Source of the DNA: Castor canadensis
Taxonomy: Eukaryota; Chordata; Mammalia; Rodentia; Castoridae
NCBI RefSeq assembly: GCF_047511655.1
Contig: NC_133392.1
Span: forward strand, 158,834,542 to 158,898,541
DNA: 64,000 nucleotides
Reading direction: 5' to 3'
Part shown: piece by piece, positions 42,530-55,184 of the stretch
How positions within the stretch are numbered: position 1 is the stretch's first letter
Layout: every line of letters starts with the position of its first letter
Notes under the pieces: generated by a model
The model's database searches: none
What the model was told of the DNA's origin: nothing
What the model saw: the letters and a program-made list of their open reading frames with translations, nothing else
Position numbers and translations under genes: made by a program

Positions 42530-45500
42530 GTTTTCCCATTAAAATCGCTTTGGTTGATTTAGTAGATGGGAAGTGGCTTTTCATGGTTGTTTAACTTTGA
42601 AATGATTTACTCATAAGTGAACCATCCAAAGGAGTCCTCCTCTGTTGCCAGCATGAGCCAGTGTCACTATGGAGGCTAGGTATGCTCCTTGCTCCTTTGG
42701 GGTGGGTAGTGCCCTAGGCCAGGTGGTGGGGAAGCCAGGGTTGCTTAGGAAGGTGGCAATGCCTGCCTGGAGGGATGGGCCTAAGTCCAAAGGGCAAGCA
42801 CTGGGGGCCTAGGCTGTTCCCCGAGTTCCATTTGGCTGCAGCTTTGGCCGGGGCCAGCAGGGACCAAGGAAGACCATGCTTATGCTGTGGCGAGGCTTAT
42901 CCCTCCAGGTTCTCAGGAAGGGAGTCAGTGAGGCCTGTCTTGGGGAGAAGGTCAAGCAGTGAGTTGAGCTAAGAGGAACTATAGGATGGTGGGGTGGTGG
43001 AGATGTGCTGGGGGAAGACCTACTCTATGTGCACAGGTGGGCAGAGCTGTGGCTTCCAGAGCTTGTGGTGCTCTGTGGCTGGGATGGGCACCCTGTGGCC
43101 TGGGGTGGCGGGGGGGGCTTTCCTCCAACTTGAAGGAAAGAGATGAACTTGACTGGACTCAGCCTGTGGCCCTGGAAGGCCCAGAGTCCTTTTGGGCCAG
43201 GGTCTGTGGGGTGTTTCCTGGACCTTGAAGGGGAGCTCAAGGTCTGCAGGGTGCTCCCCAGTCCTTGAGGGGAGCCTGGGGACTGTGGGCTGCTCCTTGG
43301 GCTGAGTTTTATGGAAGCAGCGCTTTTGGTTTCTTGGTGTAGATGGGACTAGGGGGAAAGGGTTGCCCAGCCTTGCTGCTTACCAGGTGCAGGAAGATCC
43401 TGCACTGAGATGACCGGAGGGCACCCTGTCCTGGTTGGAGCACATAGTGTGGGCTCCACACGCACGAGGGCTTTGCCCCCTCTCCTCTCCCGGTGCTCAC
43501 TCTCTCACTTTCTGATTTGACACATACGAAGTGCTTTGCCCCATATCCAGCACAGAGCCAGGTGCTGGGGCACTAGTGAGCAGGACAGTGCAGGGGCCCA
43601 CCAGGCTTCCAGCAAATGGAGGCATTTGTATTCAAGATGAAGTGATGTCAGTCAAAGGCTGAGGAGACTCACTGTCCCATGCAGGGGCCTTTGTCAGCCT
43701 GTGGGGGTGGAGAAGGCTCTTCCCACACAGCAGACTCAGCCTAGGGCAATGTCTTGGGTGCAGTGGGGACCCCTTTAGAATTCCCTGTCTCTGGTTTCCA
43801 TGTGTGTCGCATCCCTGGACTGACAGAGTCTGGGGCAGCTGTCACTTTCCATTCTGGCCAGGAGGGCCAGCGGGGCTGGGGCTGGGGCAGCACTCCCTTC
43901 TTGTAGAACATGGTGCTTGTGGTGTTCGCCAGTCTAGAATTTTCTTCCTTCCTCTTCAAGTGAGAGGGTTTGCAGCAAAGGCACTTGTGCTTTTAGTAAT
44001 AATTAACCTAGACTGCTTTTGTCAGAAGAGTCATTGCATTAGGAAGTGCTGGTGGTGAGAAGCACTGAAGTGGAAGTGGGGCCTGTGATAAGGGACTGTC
44101 TGCTTGAGCAGGAGTGACTGCTGGTCTGAGCTTATTGGCATTCTGACCTAACTTCCCCTTTTGACAGCAGGTGTGTGAGGCTAGCCTCTAGACCTGCGGC
44201 CCAGTCAGGAGGCCTGTTTGGGAAGGATGCTCCTGAGTGGCCTCAGGTGTACTCCTCCATCTGGCCTGGCTCCGCCCCACCTTGTTGAGCCTGTTCTGTG
44301 CCCAGTGCAACTCTGGCAGGAGTTTCTGTTTCAGTTGCTTGTTGCAGGATTCCAGAGAAAGCAGCCTGCTGGGGTTGCTTTGGGGCTAGGTTGTAGAGAG
44401 GTCTGGCCTGTTCCTCAGGGCCTGGCTGTTACACCTGCCTCTGGACCATTGTGCTTCTTTGACATCTTCCTTCCTAACACCCAGTGTAGGAGGAAGTGGA
44501 GTGAAGAGAGAAGTGCAGGCTGGGGTGGGGACATTGAGGGGCTCTTGGGGCAGTTGGGAGCATGAGGCTGGAGAAGGGGAATAGGATTATTGAGCCTGCG
44601 AAAAGAACTACAGCTCCTCGTGGTAGAGGCGAGTGGGGACCAGACACCTGCCTACTTCCAGCTATCTCCCAGGACCTGGGCCCTTGGACAGGTTTTAGTT
44701 TCAGCAGGGCGCAAGCTTAGATCTCAGGGGTCTGGCCTGTGACCTTCCTCTTCTTTCTGTGATTCAAGGGCTCTAGATGGCTGGTGACAGGACCAGGCTA
44801 GGGCTGGCCTTGGCTGAGAAGGGTTGGAGTGAGAAGTTTGCCCTGTTGGGGATGGCAGAACCTCCAGCTGTCTGAAGGCCACTCAGTGATAGTACCTCTG
44901 CCTCCTGCTTTCCTGGCATGACAGCCGGAAGGGTTCACAGAATTACTTCAGTTGTAATGATGTATAAAACAAGGTTTCCATGACGACCAGCTTTGGTAGA
45001 TGCAGCCTCTTCCTGTTTAGATTGGGCAGCCCAGGAAGCCAGACAGGATGCTCCCTCCCCAGCCTGGCCTGGCCTGTGGGGAACTGTGACGGCCCTGGGT
45101 CATGCAGGGCTGAGCTAGGCCTGTGCGGCAGGGAAGGGTAAGTGGCCGTGTGATACTGATTGCCTCTGGCCCCTGCCTCGTTCTGTCACTCTGGACCTGA
45201 GCCCCAGACATGCCAGTCACCATGGCTTCCCAGCTGAGCAGGTATTGCCCATTGCAGCCCCAACCAGGCTGTGTGGGAGCCACTGTGGGCAGATTGTGTA
45301 TCTGGGGACACTTGGAGGAGAGGGGTGGGTAAGCATTGTATCCCCTGGGCCTGGCATCTGTTTGGCTTTATGTGACCAGGAAGGCCAGCTGAGGTACCCA
45401 CTTGGCCATGTGCTTATTGACTGGGCATCAGGTGGCCCCCAAAGCTGGGACAGGAAGTCCAGCCCTCATGAGCTGGTAGGCTCTGATAAGGGTCAGAGCC

Positions 45501-46760
45501 TCCCAGCTTGAGCCCCCAGGATGTGGTAGCCTCCTCTAGCTCTGTCCTTCCTTCCCTTCTCGTGGCTCTGGTGTGCTCTTTGGTTTGCCAAGTGCTGCTG
45601 TGTTTCTCACCTACCTCTGCCAGACTTGGCTTCATGTGATTAGTGGGTGCTGGCCTGAGGGCCACATGTTCTCTGGTCTGTTCCCTGCCCAACAAAAGCG
45701 TGAGGCCAGGAGCTTGGGTGTGAGTTCTCAGTGCCTCCATTTTCCTATGGGACATGGTAGTGCCCCCAGAACTGTTTCTTGGCCGCTCTTGTGGGGGATG
45801 TAGTAGGGTCTCTAAGGATTGAAGGGACATTACTGGAAGCTTTTTGGGCAGCAAACTGAGGAAGGTAACATTGCTGCATACTCTTTGATTTGGCAGAGCT
45901 TCCACAGAAAGACTGGTTGCTCACATGTGTCTGACCCTGGCCCTCAGGGTCCTGTGGTTGACTACATGCTGCTTTGTCCTTGAGGCTGCTGGGTGTGAAG
46001 CCCCTACCTCCTGCAACCCTCAGCTGTTTCCCCACGGAGTAACATCCCTGTCCCCCAGACACTTCTGACAAAGCAGCTGCCTCCTCAGAGGCTCCAAGTG
46101 TCTACCGGGCCCGCATGAGGCTTCCAGACTATGTTGTGCCCACCTGACAGTACCTGCAGCTCCACAGGGAGGGGCAATCTGACCATCTCCCACTGCGGTG
46201 ACCAGGGCGCACACTGCGGTATCCTGGCCTTGTCCTTGGAGTGTCTGCTGGGGCCTCCAGTTTGAGTTCTTCAGAAAGGAGAGGCCCAGTTTGCTTCCAG
46301 CCTGGATCTGTGTGGTGTCCAACCATGGCAGCAGGCCCAGGGGTTCTGCCTGACTTCGGGTACAGGGAAACCTTGAGAGGACTCTGTCTGCCACATCAAC
46401 CTGACTGGCTTGGTGCAGGCACCTCCTGCTTCAGTTATTTCAGCTTTCACTATTGAGTAGAGGAAGCCAGGCGGGCCCCACCCCTAGTTGCCATGGTTTT
46501 CACACAGCAATGTTTTAATTTTAGCACTGACATTTTCGAGGCAGAGTCAAAGATACTTGCTACACTCTCATCAGGGTGTGGGAGGGACAGGCAGGGGCCA
46601 CCCCCTGGGCTGTTGCCAGGATGGCTGTACAGGAGCCTGGCCTGGCCTGGCTGAGCCTGGGGCTAAGGGAGCTGAGCCAGGAATCAAGGCTGCAGCCCCT
46701 GCATCTCTGTGCTGTTATTGCTGCTACTGCAGGTGGAGTAAAGGCCTCCGGCAGGGAGCT
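42530..46760. other. ACOT7: Repeat-poor part of ACOT7 intron 1
   Basis: About 4.2 kb with little recognisable repeat. No exon with conserved coding is seen; open frames are short and low-complexity. An RFX half-site-like GTTGCCATGG occurs at 46487-46496. Confidence 0.4.
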
Positions 46761-46764
46761 GCTG

Positions 46765-47215
46765 TACAAAAGACCACAAACAAGGTGGCTTAAAATAACA
46801 AATTTATCTTCATAATCTAGAGGCCGTCTGAAATCCAGGTGTCAACCAGGCTGTGCTCCCTCTGAAGGCTCTAGGAGAGGAGCCTTCCTGCTTTCTCCAG
46901 TTCTGGCAAGCCCTAGCGTTCTTTGACTTGTGGCTGCATCACTCCTGTCTCTGCCTCCATCTTCATGTGGCCTTTTCCCTGTGTGTCATCATGCCACGTT
47001 TCCCTGTTCTTATGAGGGCATCAGCCACTGGATTAGGGCCCAACCTGTAGATGGTTTGGACATGAAGTGTCCCCTCGAAACCTCATGTATTCAAGCCTTG
47101 GTTCCTGATATAAGATGTAAGCAGTGTTCAAAGGTCAGCCTTTGGGAACTGATTGAATCATGAGGACTCTGCCTTCATCAATGGACTAATCCATTGAGGC
47201 ACTCCCATTGTTTCC
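46765..47215. repeat. MaLR-type LTR remnants (MLT1-like)
   Basis: 46765-47045 in antisense (CAAACAAGGTGGCTTAAAAT, CTGCCTCCATCTTCATGTGG, CACTGGATTAGGGCCCAACC). It is followed by a sense-looking segment 47050-47215 (TTTGGACATGAAGTGTCCCC, GATTGAATCATGAGGACTCT). Old endogenous retroviral LTR pieces without internal genes. Confidence 0.5.
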
Positions 47216-47361
47216 TGTCACTCTTTTTTTTAACCTAACAGAATCTCAAAATATTCTTGCTCCTTGGCCAAAACTGAGCGACAGTCCGTTGTGTGGGTAT
47301 AAACTTAACTTTTCTGTCCTTAGTCAGGGATGAGAGGGATACTGAGGAGCTGGATGGTCTT

Positions 47362-47392
<31 letters not shown>

Positions 47393-48845
47393 CATTTTTC
47401 TTTTATTACGGATGGTCTTCTGCACAGAAACTTTGCATAAGTAACTTTGATCTTGCTTTGTTTCCTTGTATGAGTCACATGTAGGGAAATTTCCTTGGCC
47501 TGGACACAACTGTGCACTTGGGATTTTGATAGGTGATGCTTATCACCCTCCATGAGGTTATATTGCTTATGCTGCCCATTCAGAGGTGGTCCTCTTTGTT
47601 TCAGATATTCCTGAATGGATGGGAAAGCCAGGTGTGCTCAGTGAACAGTGGTGGCTGGGAATATGCAGCATGAAGCTCCATAGGGCAGTGGAATTCCAGT
47701 GCGGAAAGTTCTGGATCCCTGAGGGTTTCAGATGCTTCACAAGGAGACAGTCCTTATTCTGTAGTCAGGAAGTTGTCCTGGAGGGTCTAAGCAGTGGTCA
47801 CCAGATTCCTACTTAGGATGAGTCTCCCTTGGGGCAGCCTGTGAACAGCAAGTCAGGACCTGGGCTTAGTGCAGAAGCTGGGGTGCTCTTCCCCCAGGCA
47901 TCCATGCAAGTGTGTGTAACCCCCTGCTCCAGTGTCTCCTGAGGGCATCTCCTTCCATAATGGAGTCCAGATTCTGGCCCAGCCAGGGTAGGGTCTCTGT
48001 CCTGCAACCATTTTATCTTCAGCCCCGTGTGGGCCACACGCCAGCTCTGTGAGTTTGCTTTCTGTTTCTGGAACTCTCTCTTGGTCTTGGGATGGGGTTT
48101 CTCCTTGAAATGCCCCATCCTCTTAGAACATTTGTCTGCTCTCTGCCCCTGGCTCACCCTCCAGGATTGTGGTCAAGGTGTCTCTTCTACTGGGAAGTTT
48201 TCCCAGGGTCTGGAGGTGGCTCATGTTTGCTCAGCTTCCTGAGAGCCCTTGTCATCAACCTGTTGCTCATGCCAGAAGGTACACTGCAGAGGGAGGTTAT
48301 GTCCTTGTGGGTTAGCCTCCGGCACTAGCCCGGCCTGTTTATTCCATGATTTTGATATGGGACAGGAGTAGTTGGCACGGAAAAGGGCAGGGTTGTGGGT
48401 AAGTCAGCAACTCTTTCCACTGCTGGCTGCCAGGGCAGCTTGTAGAGGATGGTGATGCCTAGCCAGGGTGAGGCGAGGAGGTGGTCACGCAGGAGGAGTC
48501 TTCCCTGGGCTTACTGTCTGCATTTTCTTGACATTTCTGGGCTCAGTGAAGGGGCAGGGAGTACAGGATTGGCATGGGTTACTGGGAGGAGTAACCCATT
48601 GACCCTTGGCTTTATGGGTCAGGCCCAGGCTGGGTTCTGGCTGTTTGCCTGCATTGGCCCCTGTGGTGTTGAATGTGCCATTTAGGCGCCACCCTTCAAA
48701 TATGAGATTTTGCATTGAACTTGGGACCTCCAGCTTCTCTTGAACATCTGGGAGCTTTGCATGCTGGATGCACGTTCCTACAGGCTTCCCCAGCTCAAGG
48801 GCATGAGCAGTGGTCCAGTGTCTTTGTCACCTCCTGGTGTTGTGC
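47216..48845. other. ACOT7: Intron 1, mainly unique
   Basis: T-rich run at 47363-47400, otherwise no feature. Confidence 0.4.
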
Positions 48846-48858
48846 TTGCTCTACTGGG

Positions 48859-49020
48859 ATTTCCTTCCCTCCTTCCTTCCTTCCTGCTTTTCTCCTCCCC
48901 CTCCCTCCCTCCCTTCCTCCTTCCTTTCTTCCTTCCTCCTTCCCTCCCTCCTTCCTTCCTTCCTGCCTTTCTCCCTCCCTTCTCTCTCTCTCTTTCTTTC
49001 TTCCTTCCCCTTCCCCTTCC
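48859..49020. repeat. 160-bp pure pyrimidine-type microsatellite (CCTT/CCCT)n
   Basis: TTCC, TCCC and CTTT units with very few purines on the + strand. The downstream flank (49030-49110: TCTGCCTCCTGAGTAGCTAG) is the left unit of an antisense SINE. Confidence 0.9.
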
Positions 49021-50124
49021 CTGATGCTTGATTTCTCCTGATCTCTGCCTCCTGAGTAGCTAGGATTATCATCAGCGTGAGCCACCAATGCCGGTCTGTT
49101 CTCTTTTTTTTCTTTGTTGATAGCAAGGGAATGTGAAACACTTTTCATACCCATGTCTTTACTAAAACTGAGGAAATGAAAGTAGAAACAGGGGCCTGCA
49201 TGTTCTGGCTCCCTTGGTCCTCACACACTTGTCTGCTGTCTGCCACCGGCTGGAGTAGGTGTCTGATTGGGGAAGGGCTGAGTGAGCTGGGCTTTCATTT
49301 CATGTGGTCCCATCAGGAAGGAGGTCCTTTGGGAGAGGTTTGTGCCTTGACTGCTGGAGCAGTCAAGAACTGTTGAGGCCATGTTTTTGGGTGGCCATTT
49401 GGCCTGGGGAGTTAGGGAAAGTCCTTGGTGCAGTACCCCAGGGGTGGCCGGAGGTAGCTGGGGTGGAATGGGCAGGCATGCTGCTTGTTGTGTGGTTGCT
49501 TACTCCCATGCAGACAGCACCCCATGCTGGGTCCCTGGGGTGGGCAGCAGGATTTCAGTAGTGTTGTGGGGTCCTTGGGGTGGGTAGTCAGCACTTCACT
49601 TTAAACCCTTGGTTCTTCGGGTGCCTCCAGGTTCTGCTTCAGCCTCAGTCACTACCCTTGGCCTCTGATTGCAAAGGCCACCCTGATTGTTCCCTCCCTC
49701 TGTGCCCAAGGATTCCTTTCCTCAGCTGTGTGACATTGCTGTGTGCTTCCTCTTTTTGGCCTGGCAATATCACTGTGGACCAACCTGGTGTCTTCAGCCC
49801 CATTTTTCAGACAGGCAAAGCAAGGCTTGCAGAGGTAACCAGGGTGCTCCAAGGGCAGCTGTGGTGCTTCTAGGGAAGGATGGGGACCAGTATTCCTTTC
49901 TGCTCTTGAACCAAGTGGGGCTCTGTTCTCCTTACTCAGCCTTAGCCTTGTCCTGTGCCCCAACAGGACAAGCTAGTGAGTGAAGTGCCCTTCCTGCTGA
50001 GTTGCAAACAGGTACACAGGAGATAGTTGATTTGTAATTGGCTTCCTTTTAACTCAAGCTTAAAAGTCTCAAAACCCATAATAACATAAACTCAATTTTT
50101 AAAAACACTAACATATTTTTATTT

Positions 50125-50322
50125 TTAAAATTTTTTAGTTGTTCTGGGGCTTGAACTCAGGGCCTTGTGCTTGCTAGACCACTCTGTGCCAGCCCTATTT
50201 TTGTGTTGAGTATTTTTTGAGATAGAGTCTCCTGAACTATTTGCTTAGGGCTGGCTTTGAACCTTGATCCTCCTGATCTCTGCCTCCTGAGTAGCTAGGA
50301 TTACAGGTGTGAGCCTTGCCAA
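50125..50322 (-). repeat. Dimeric SINE (antisense)
   Basis: TCTGGGGCTTGAACTCAGGG, GAGATAGAGTCTCCTGAACT, GAGTAGCTAGGATTACAGGT. Confidence 0.88.
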
Positions 50323-51061
50323 GCTCTCTTGGACTGCCCATGGTAAGAGCACCAAGCTGGCTTGTTGGCATTCCAGAGATTTCGTGGAGCTTTTGTGTGG
50401 CTGGTGGCTCACCCATAGCAAGGATGAGGCCTCTCCTCTGGGAAAGTGAGGTGGTGTTTCCATTCTCCCTGAGCTTGGGGAGCTCTCAACTTTATTCCTG
50501 GCCTGGGTACTACCTTGGGTTCCTTGAGGATCTCCCCACCTAGATGGGGGAGGGAGCTAGCTGTCCCTTGCCAACAGGGTCCCAAGATCTTGAAGCTGTG
50601 ACATGTGTTCAGTTCTCAGAACAGCTGCTGCCACTGAACTCCTTTGGGACTCAGGGATTGCTGGTCCCTTACAGGTCAGCCTGGAAAGTCATTGAGCCTG
50701 GTACATGCTGTCTGGGGACCCCAGCAGCTAGCTGATGTGCCTTCTGTGTTTGCTGATGCTATCAACCCTTGCTGGCCAGGGCAGGGTTCTCCCCACTGAC
50801 AGGCCAATACTTGTGGCTTCAGGAGGGGAAAGTCTTCCTGCTCTGTACCCTGTGAAAAGAGGACCATAAAACCCCTTTTGTGGTATGTCAGATTAGCACC
50901 CAGCCCTGATAAATGCACCATTTAGGAGGAGCCCATTTGTACAGAAAGTTCTTTTCCTTCCTCTGGGAGCCAGCAAGTGCTTTGGTGGACCCACTCCCTT
51001 CCTTGGGGGGTCACTGGGTCCTTTCCCAGAGGCCTCATCTCACTTCTCTCACCTGCTCTAG

Positions 51062-51179
51062 GATCATGCGGCCAGATGATGCCAATGTGGCTGGTAATGT
51101 CCACGGAGGAACAATCCTGAAGATGATTGAGGAGGCGGGAGCCATCATCAGCACCCGGCACTGTAACAGCCAGGATGGG
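51062..51179 (+). CDS. ACOT7: ACOT7 exon 2 (start of N-terminal hotdog domain)
   Basis: Acceptor TGCTCTAG is followed by G ATC ATG CGG; the first base completes Arg from either first exon. Encodes IMRPDDANVAGNVHGGTILK and EEAGAIISTRHCNSQDG (39 residues). This is the first hotdog thioesterase domain; the Asn of DDAN corresponds to the catalytic Asn24 known for mouse Acot7, and NVHGG precedes the central helix. Ends in phase 0 at GGG, with donor GTAAGC at 51180. Sequence is nearly identical to human as recalled. Confidence 0.96.
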
Positions 51180-52299
51180 GTAAGCACCTGGGCCCTGGCC
51201 CTGCCCGGGCTGGGGTAGTGAAGAAGATTCTAGACCCCCAAAGGCCATGCCAGCGTGGGGTCCTGTGGAGCTCAGAACTGGAGCCTCCCTTTCCCGTGCC
51301 TGCCTGGCCTCAGGACTTCTGAAGGTTCTTTCCCAGTCAGCTCTGCGTGGGGCTCCTGAGAATAAAATTTGGCTTTAGCCCCAGCAAGGCAATGCTTCTG
51401 ACACAGCTGCCAGCTGGCTGAAAGGCCCTCTCATGACAGATACCCTCACAGCCCCAGCCCACCCAGGGCCATGTCTTGATCCATGGGCTAGATTGCAGTC
51501 AGATGTATACTACGCCTGTGGGGAAGAAGTTTGTTGTGATGCTAAGAGTTGAACTATGGATATCAGACAGCCCTGGGCCTGGCTCCCACTTCTGCCCCTG
51601 ACCAAACTCTGGTGACTGTGGACAAATACTGTGGCTCTGTGCCTTAGCTGCTTCCTAGTCCTGGAGCTGTGCAGTGGAAGGTGGTCGTGTAGCCAGGATG
51701 GAGTGGGGGAGGGGTCTCTCTGGCTTTAGAGCCTCAGGGCCACTTCAGCCATTTCCCCTGAAGGCCAGGTAGGGAGGCGAGGGAAAGGACTTAGTCTTGC
51801 TGCAGCAGCTACATGTTAGGCAGGCACAGAGGCGGCCCTGCAGGGAGTGCACACTTGTGTGCTTGGGCCTCAGGTAACACACCTGCTGCACTTCTCTGGG
51901 CAGAGAGGAGGGAGACTACTTCACTCAGAGAGGAGAAAGATACATAGGACCCCGCTGTGGGCTGAGACAGGCACGAGCCCCACTCACTCTATCAAGTCTC
52001 TGTGGAAGTGAAGTCAGAGATGGGACTCAGAGGAGGACCATTAATTCTGACTGGGCCAGGCTGGCAAGATGGAGGAAGTGAGAGGCTGGCCTAGCCCATG
52101 CAGGCTGCTGTAACAAAACAGGCGTGCCTTGTTTTGCTTATTGCGCTTTGCAGATACTGTGCTTTTTACAATTGTTACAAAAGGTTTGTGGCAACTTTGC
52201 ATTGAGCAAGCCTATTGGCACCAGTTTTAAAAGACAGAATATGTATTTGTCACTCTTACTATAGCTATTGTGAGCTGTATGTTCAGTGATGATTTCTTG

Positions 52300-52388
52300 T
52301 TTTGCCTCCTGTGCTGGGGATTGAACTCTGGGCCTTGTGCATGCTTAGGCAAGTGCTCTACCTACCACTGAGCTACACCCTTGTCCTG
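52300..52388 (-). repeat. ID-like SINE inserted in Tigger1
   Basis: GGGGATTGAACTCTGGGCCT, TTAGGCAAGTGCTCTACC, CACTGAGCTACACCC. Tigger1 homology resumes with CAGTGATCTTTG. Confidence 0.8.
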
Positions 52389-52589
52389 AGCAGTGATCTT
52401 TGATATTACTTTTGTAATTGTTTTGGGGCACCATGAACCACACTCATAGAAATGGAGGAACTTAGTGAATGAATGGTGTGTATGTTCTGACTGCTCCACC
52501 GACTATTCCCTGTCTACATTCCTTTTCTTCAGGCCTCTCTATTCCTTGAGACACACAGATTGAAATTAAGGCAATAAATAACCACAGTG

Positions 52590-53470
52590 GTCTCTTTTAA
52601 GTGTTCAGCTGAAAGGAAGAATCTCTTATCTGTCACTTTATGTCACTAAATGCTAGATATGGTGAAGCTTTATGAGGAAGGCATGTTGAAAGCTGAGACA
52701 GACTGAAAGCTAAGCCAAGTTGTGAATGCAAAGGTAGAGTTCTTGAAGGGAATGAGAGGGGCTATCCCAGTGAACACAGGAAAATCAAGAAAGCCAAACA
52801 GCTTTATTGAGGATCTGCAGAAGGTTTCAGTGGCCCAGATAGAAGTCTTATTAAGAAATGCATCTTATAAAGTTAGAGATGCCACAGATAATGAGTGCTC
52901 TGTTTGATGTGGGCAAAGTAAACTGAAACCTTCTGGAAGGGATTCATCGTTCTAGATGCCCTTAAGGGCGCTCAGGATTTGTGGGAGGAGATCAAAATAC
53001 CAACATTTACAGGAGCTCTGTAGAAGTTGATTCTCGCCCCCATGGATGCCTTTGGGGTTCAAGACCTCAGTGAAGGAAGGAACTGCTGACCTCGTGGGAG
53101 CAGCAAGAAGACGGGGGTTAAAAGTGGAGCCTGGTGATGTGACTGACTCCCTATCATCCCATGGTGACATTTTAATGATGAGGAGTTGCTCATCGATGAG
53201 TAAAGAAAATGGTTTCTTCAGGTGGAATCCACATCTGCTGAAGATGCTGTGAACACTGTTGGATGACAACAAAAGGTTTAGAATATTCCAGAAGAGTTGG
53301 TAAAGCAGTGGCAGGGTTTGAGAGTTTTGACTCCAATTTGGAAAGCAGTTTTACTGTGAGTAAAAAGGAAAAGCCGGTATGACAGTCTTCACTGTTATCC
53401 CACCTTAAGAAATCACCACAGCTGCGCCATCCAGCAACAACTACCTCCCTGGTCAGCCTGTAGCCAGCAG
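52590..53470 (+). pseudogene. Decayed Tigger1 transposase remnant
   Basis: Corresponds to the pogo-type transposase: an N-terminal DNA-binding (CENP-B-like) part up to about 52846, then the C-terminal part. The initiator ATG is lost, an in-frame CGA appears changed to TGA (52704-52706), and the central catalytic DDE region is deleted. Non-functional. The open stretch 52722-52907 is a relic, not a gene. Confidence 0.75.
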
Positions 53471-54069
53471 TACAGGCACATGCAGGGGCGTCAGCCACAG
53501 GATGATGGCTTGCAGAAGGCCTTGGTGGTTCTTACCATTTTTAACAATGAGCCACTTTTTCACTAAGGTGTGCCTGTGGTTTTTAGATGTTCTGTGATTG
53601 CATCTTAATAGCCTACAGTATAGTGTCAACACAACTTCTGTATGCACTGGGAAACCAGAGAACCCCGTTACCTGCTCTGTTGTGGTATGTCTCTGGGTAT
53701 GCCTAGATAAAGGTATGTAGGGTTGCTTAGGAGCAGCAGAAATTGATCTTTCACAGTCCTGGAGACTGGAAAGCCCAACATCAAGGCATCAACAAATTTA
53801 GTGTTAGGTGAGGGGTCTGCTCCTTGGTTCACAGGTGGCATCTTGCTCTGTCCTCACATGGGTGAAAGCCATGAGGACCTCTCTAGGATCCCTTTTATAA
53901 GGATGCAGACGTCATTCATGAGGCCTTCACCCTCATGATGTAGTCACTATCCAAAGGCCCTCCTTCCTAATACCATCACCTTGGAGGTAAGGATTTTAAT
54001 ACATGGACACAGACATCAACACAGGCATTTCCCTGAGCTGCGAGCTACCTGTCTTCCAGTGAGGTAAAG

Positions 54070-54071
<2 letters not shown>

Positions 54072-54106
<35 letters not shown>
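54072..54106. repeat. (GT)n microsatellite, about 17 units
   Basis: Uninterrupted GT dinucleotides directly after the MaLR remnant. Confidence 0.95.
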
Positions 54107-54109
<3 letters not shown>

Positions 54110-55184
54110 GAATGAACCACGCCACGGCAATATGTGCAGGGTGGATGTGGGGGCCTTGGCATGGTGGTTGAGTGGGAACGGGTTGGCTGGGACCGCCTTG
54201 TGAAGGTGACTTTGCTTTGTAGACAGGGCCGTCCTTGGAGCTCTGCCACAACCCTGCATGTCAGAGAGTGCCCTCTGGTGGCTGCAGGGAGGATGGGCTT
54301 GAGCTCCAGTGGGGAGCCTCTGGTAGACCCTTCTGGAGAACGACAGTAAGGGTCCCAGGCAGGCCTGATAAGAGACAATGGTCTTGTAATAAAAAGCTCC
54401 CAGGACTGGGGAAGGAAGGAAGAGGAGTGTTGGGGAGGACAGGTGGGTAACTGACAATGATAATGGTAGGGTTTATCACAGCCTTCGGTAAACACTTAGT
54501 ATTTTGAGCTTGTCTCATGTAGTCCTTAGGAGGTGAGGAAACATTGTGACTCTTATCTCCATTGCACAGGTGAGGAAACAGTGCCGCCTGAGGAGGCAGG
54601 TGGTGGGTCTTACCTCTTGGGGCTCTTCTTCCTGCCTGAGCTCCTCTTTCTCAGATAGCTGAAGGGCCCTTCCCTCATCCCACTGGATGCTCCGAATCTG
54701 GACTGGGGCCTGGGTATATGCTATGGGCTCCTGGTGGATGTTCACTTAGTACTTGAAACTGGTCTGGATGGTCATTCTACAGAGAGCTCATGTTTAACGA
54801 GATCTCCTAACTGCCAACACCCATGCACTTGTTCTTCCTACTCTGGTGTAATCTTTCCATCAGCTGGGGGCAGGGGTGGAGGCAGAGAAGAGCATTGTTC
54901 CTTCTTACAGGTGAGGAAACAGAGGCCCAGAGAAATCCATGGTTTCCAAAGGGCACACAGAGTTGTGTCATCTGAGCTGCCACCAGCCTCAGGGGCCATA
55001 GGAGCCCAGGGACTTGTGAGACTGCAGTGATACAGTGATACTAGCCCTTTCTGGGCTTCCTGGTTGCAGACCTGGTTCACAGTTGTTAACACATCTAATC
55101 CCCATATGTCTGAGAGAGACAGATGCCCCCTCTCTTGGGCATTTCATAAGCACGAAGTTCTCTCCACATTGTGTCCACTCAAAT

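Larger units (their letters stand above)
24597..51061 (+). other. ACOT7: ACOT7 intron 1 (26.5 kb)
   Basis: Runs from donor GTAAGA (24597) to acceptor TGCTCTAG (51061). It contains the alternative exon at 31865, many SINEs and antisense L1 fragments. 25140-26940 is largely unique; 42530-46760 is repeat-poor and GC-richer with no exon seen. Confidence 0.85.
52119..53705 (+). mobile_element. Tigger1 DNA transposon, internally deleted
   Basis: Begins CAGGCGTGCCTTGTTTTGC and ends GGTATGCCTA, both resembling Tigger1 terminal repeats. Internal blocks agree (TTTGTGGCAACTTTGCATTG, CAGTGATCTTTGATATTACT, TTCTGGAAGGGATTCATCGT, ACAGTATAGTGTCAACACAA). About 0.9 kb of the usual 2.4 kb is missing at a junction near 52847. 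An ID SINE sits at 52300-52388. Confidence 0.85.
52095..54010 (-). repeat. MaLR-type LTR split by Tigger1
   Basis: Left remnant 52095-52118 (CAGGCTGCTGTAACAAAACA) and right remnant about 53740-54010 (CAGTCCTGGAGACTGGAAAG, CTGTCCTCACATGGGTGAAA, CCTTCCTAATACCATCACCT) are parts of one antisense MST/MLT1-like LTR. Confidence 0.7.

Noticed and set aside
48795-49154. Open frames on both strands over the pyrimidine tract (Ser/Phe/Pro- or Arg/Glu/Gly-rich)
   Set aside because: Simple-sequence translation of a microsatellite.
52722-52907. 61-aa open frame
   Set aside because: It is the decayed N-terminal part of a Tigger1 transposase with the central region deleted.
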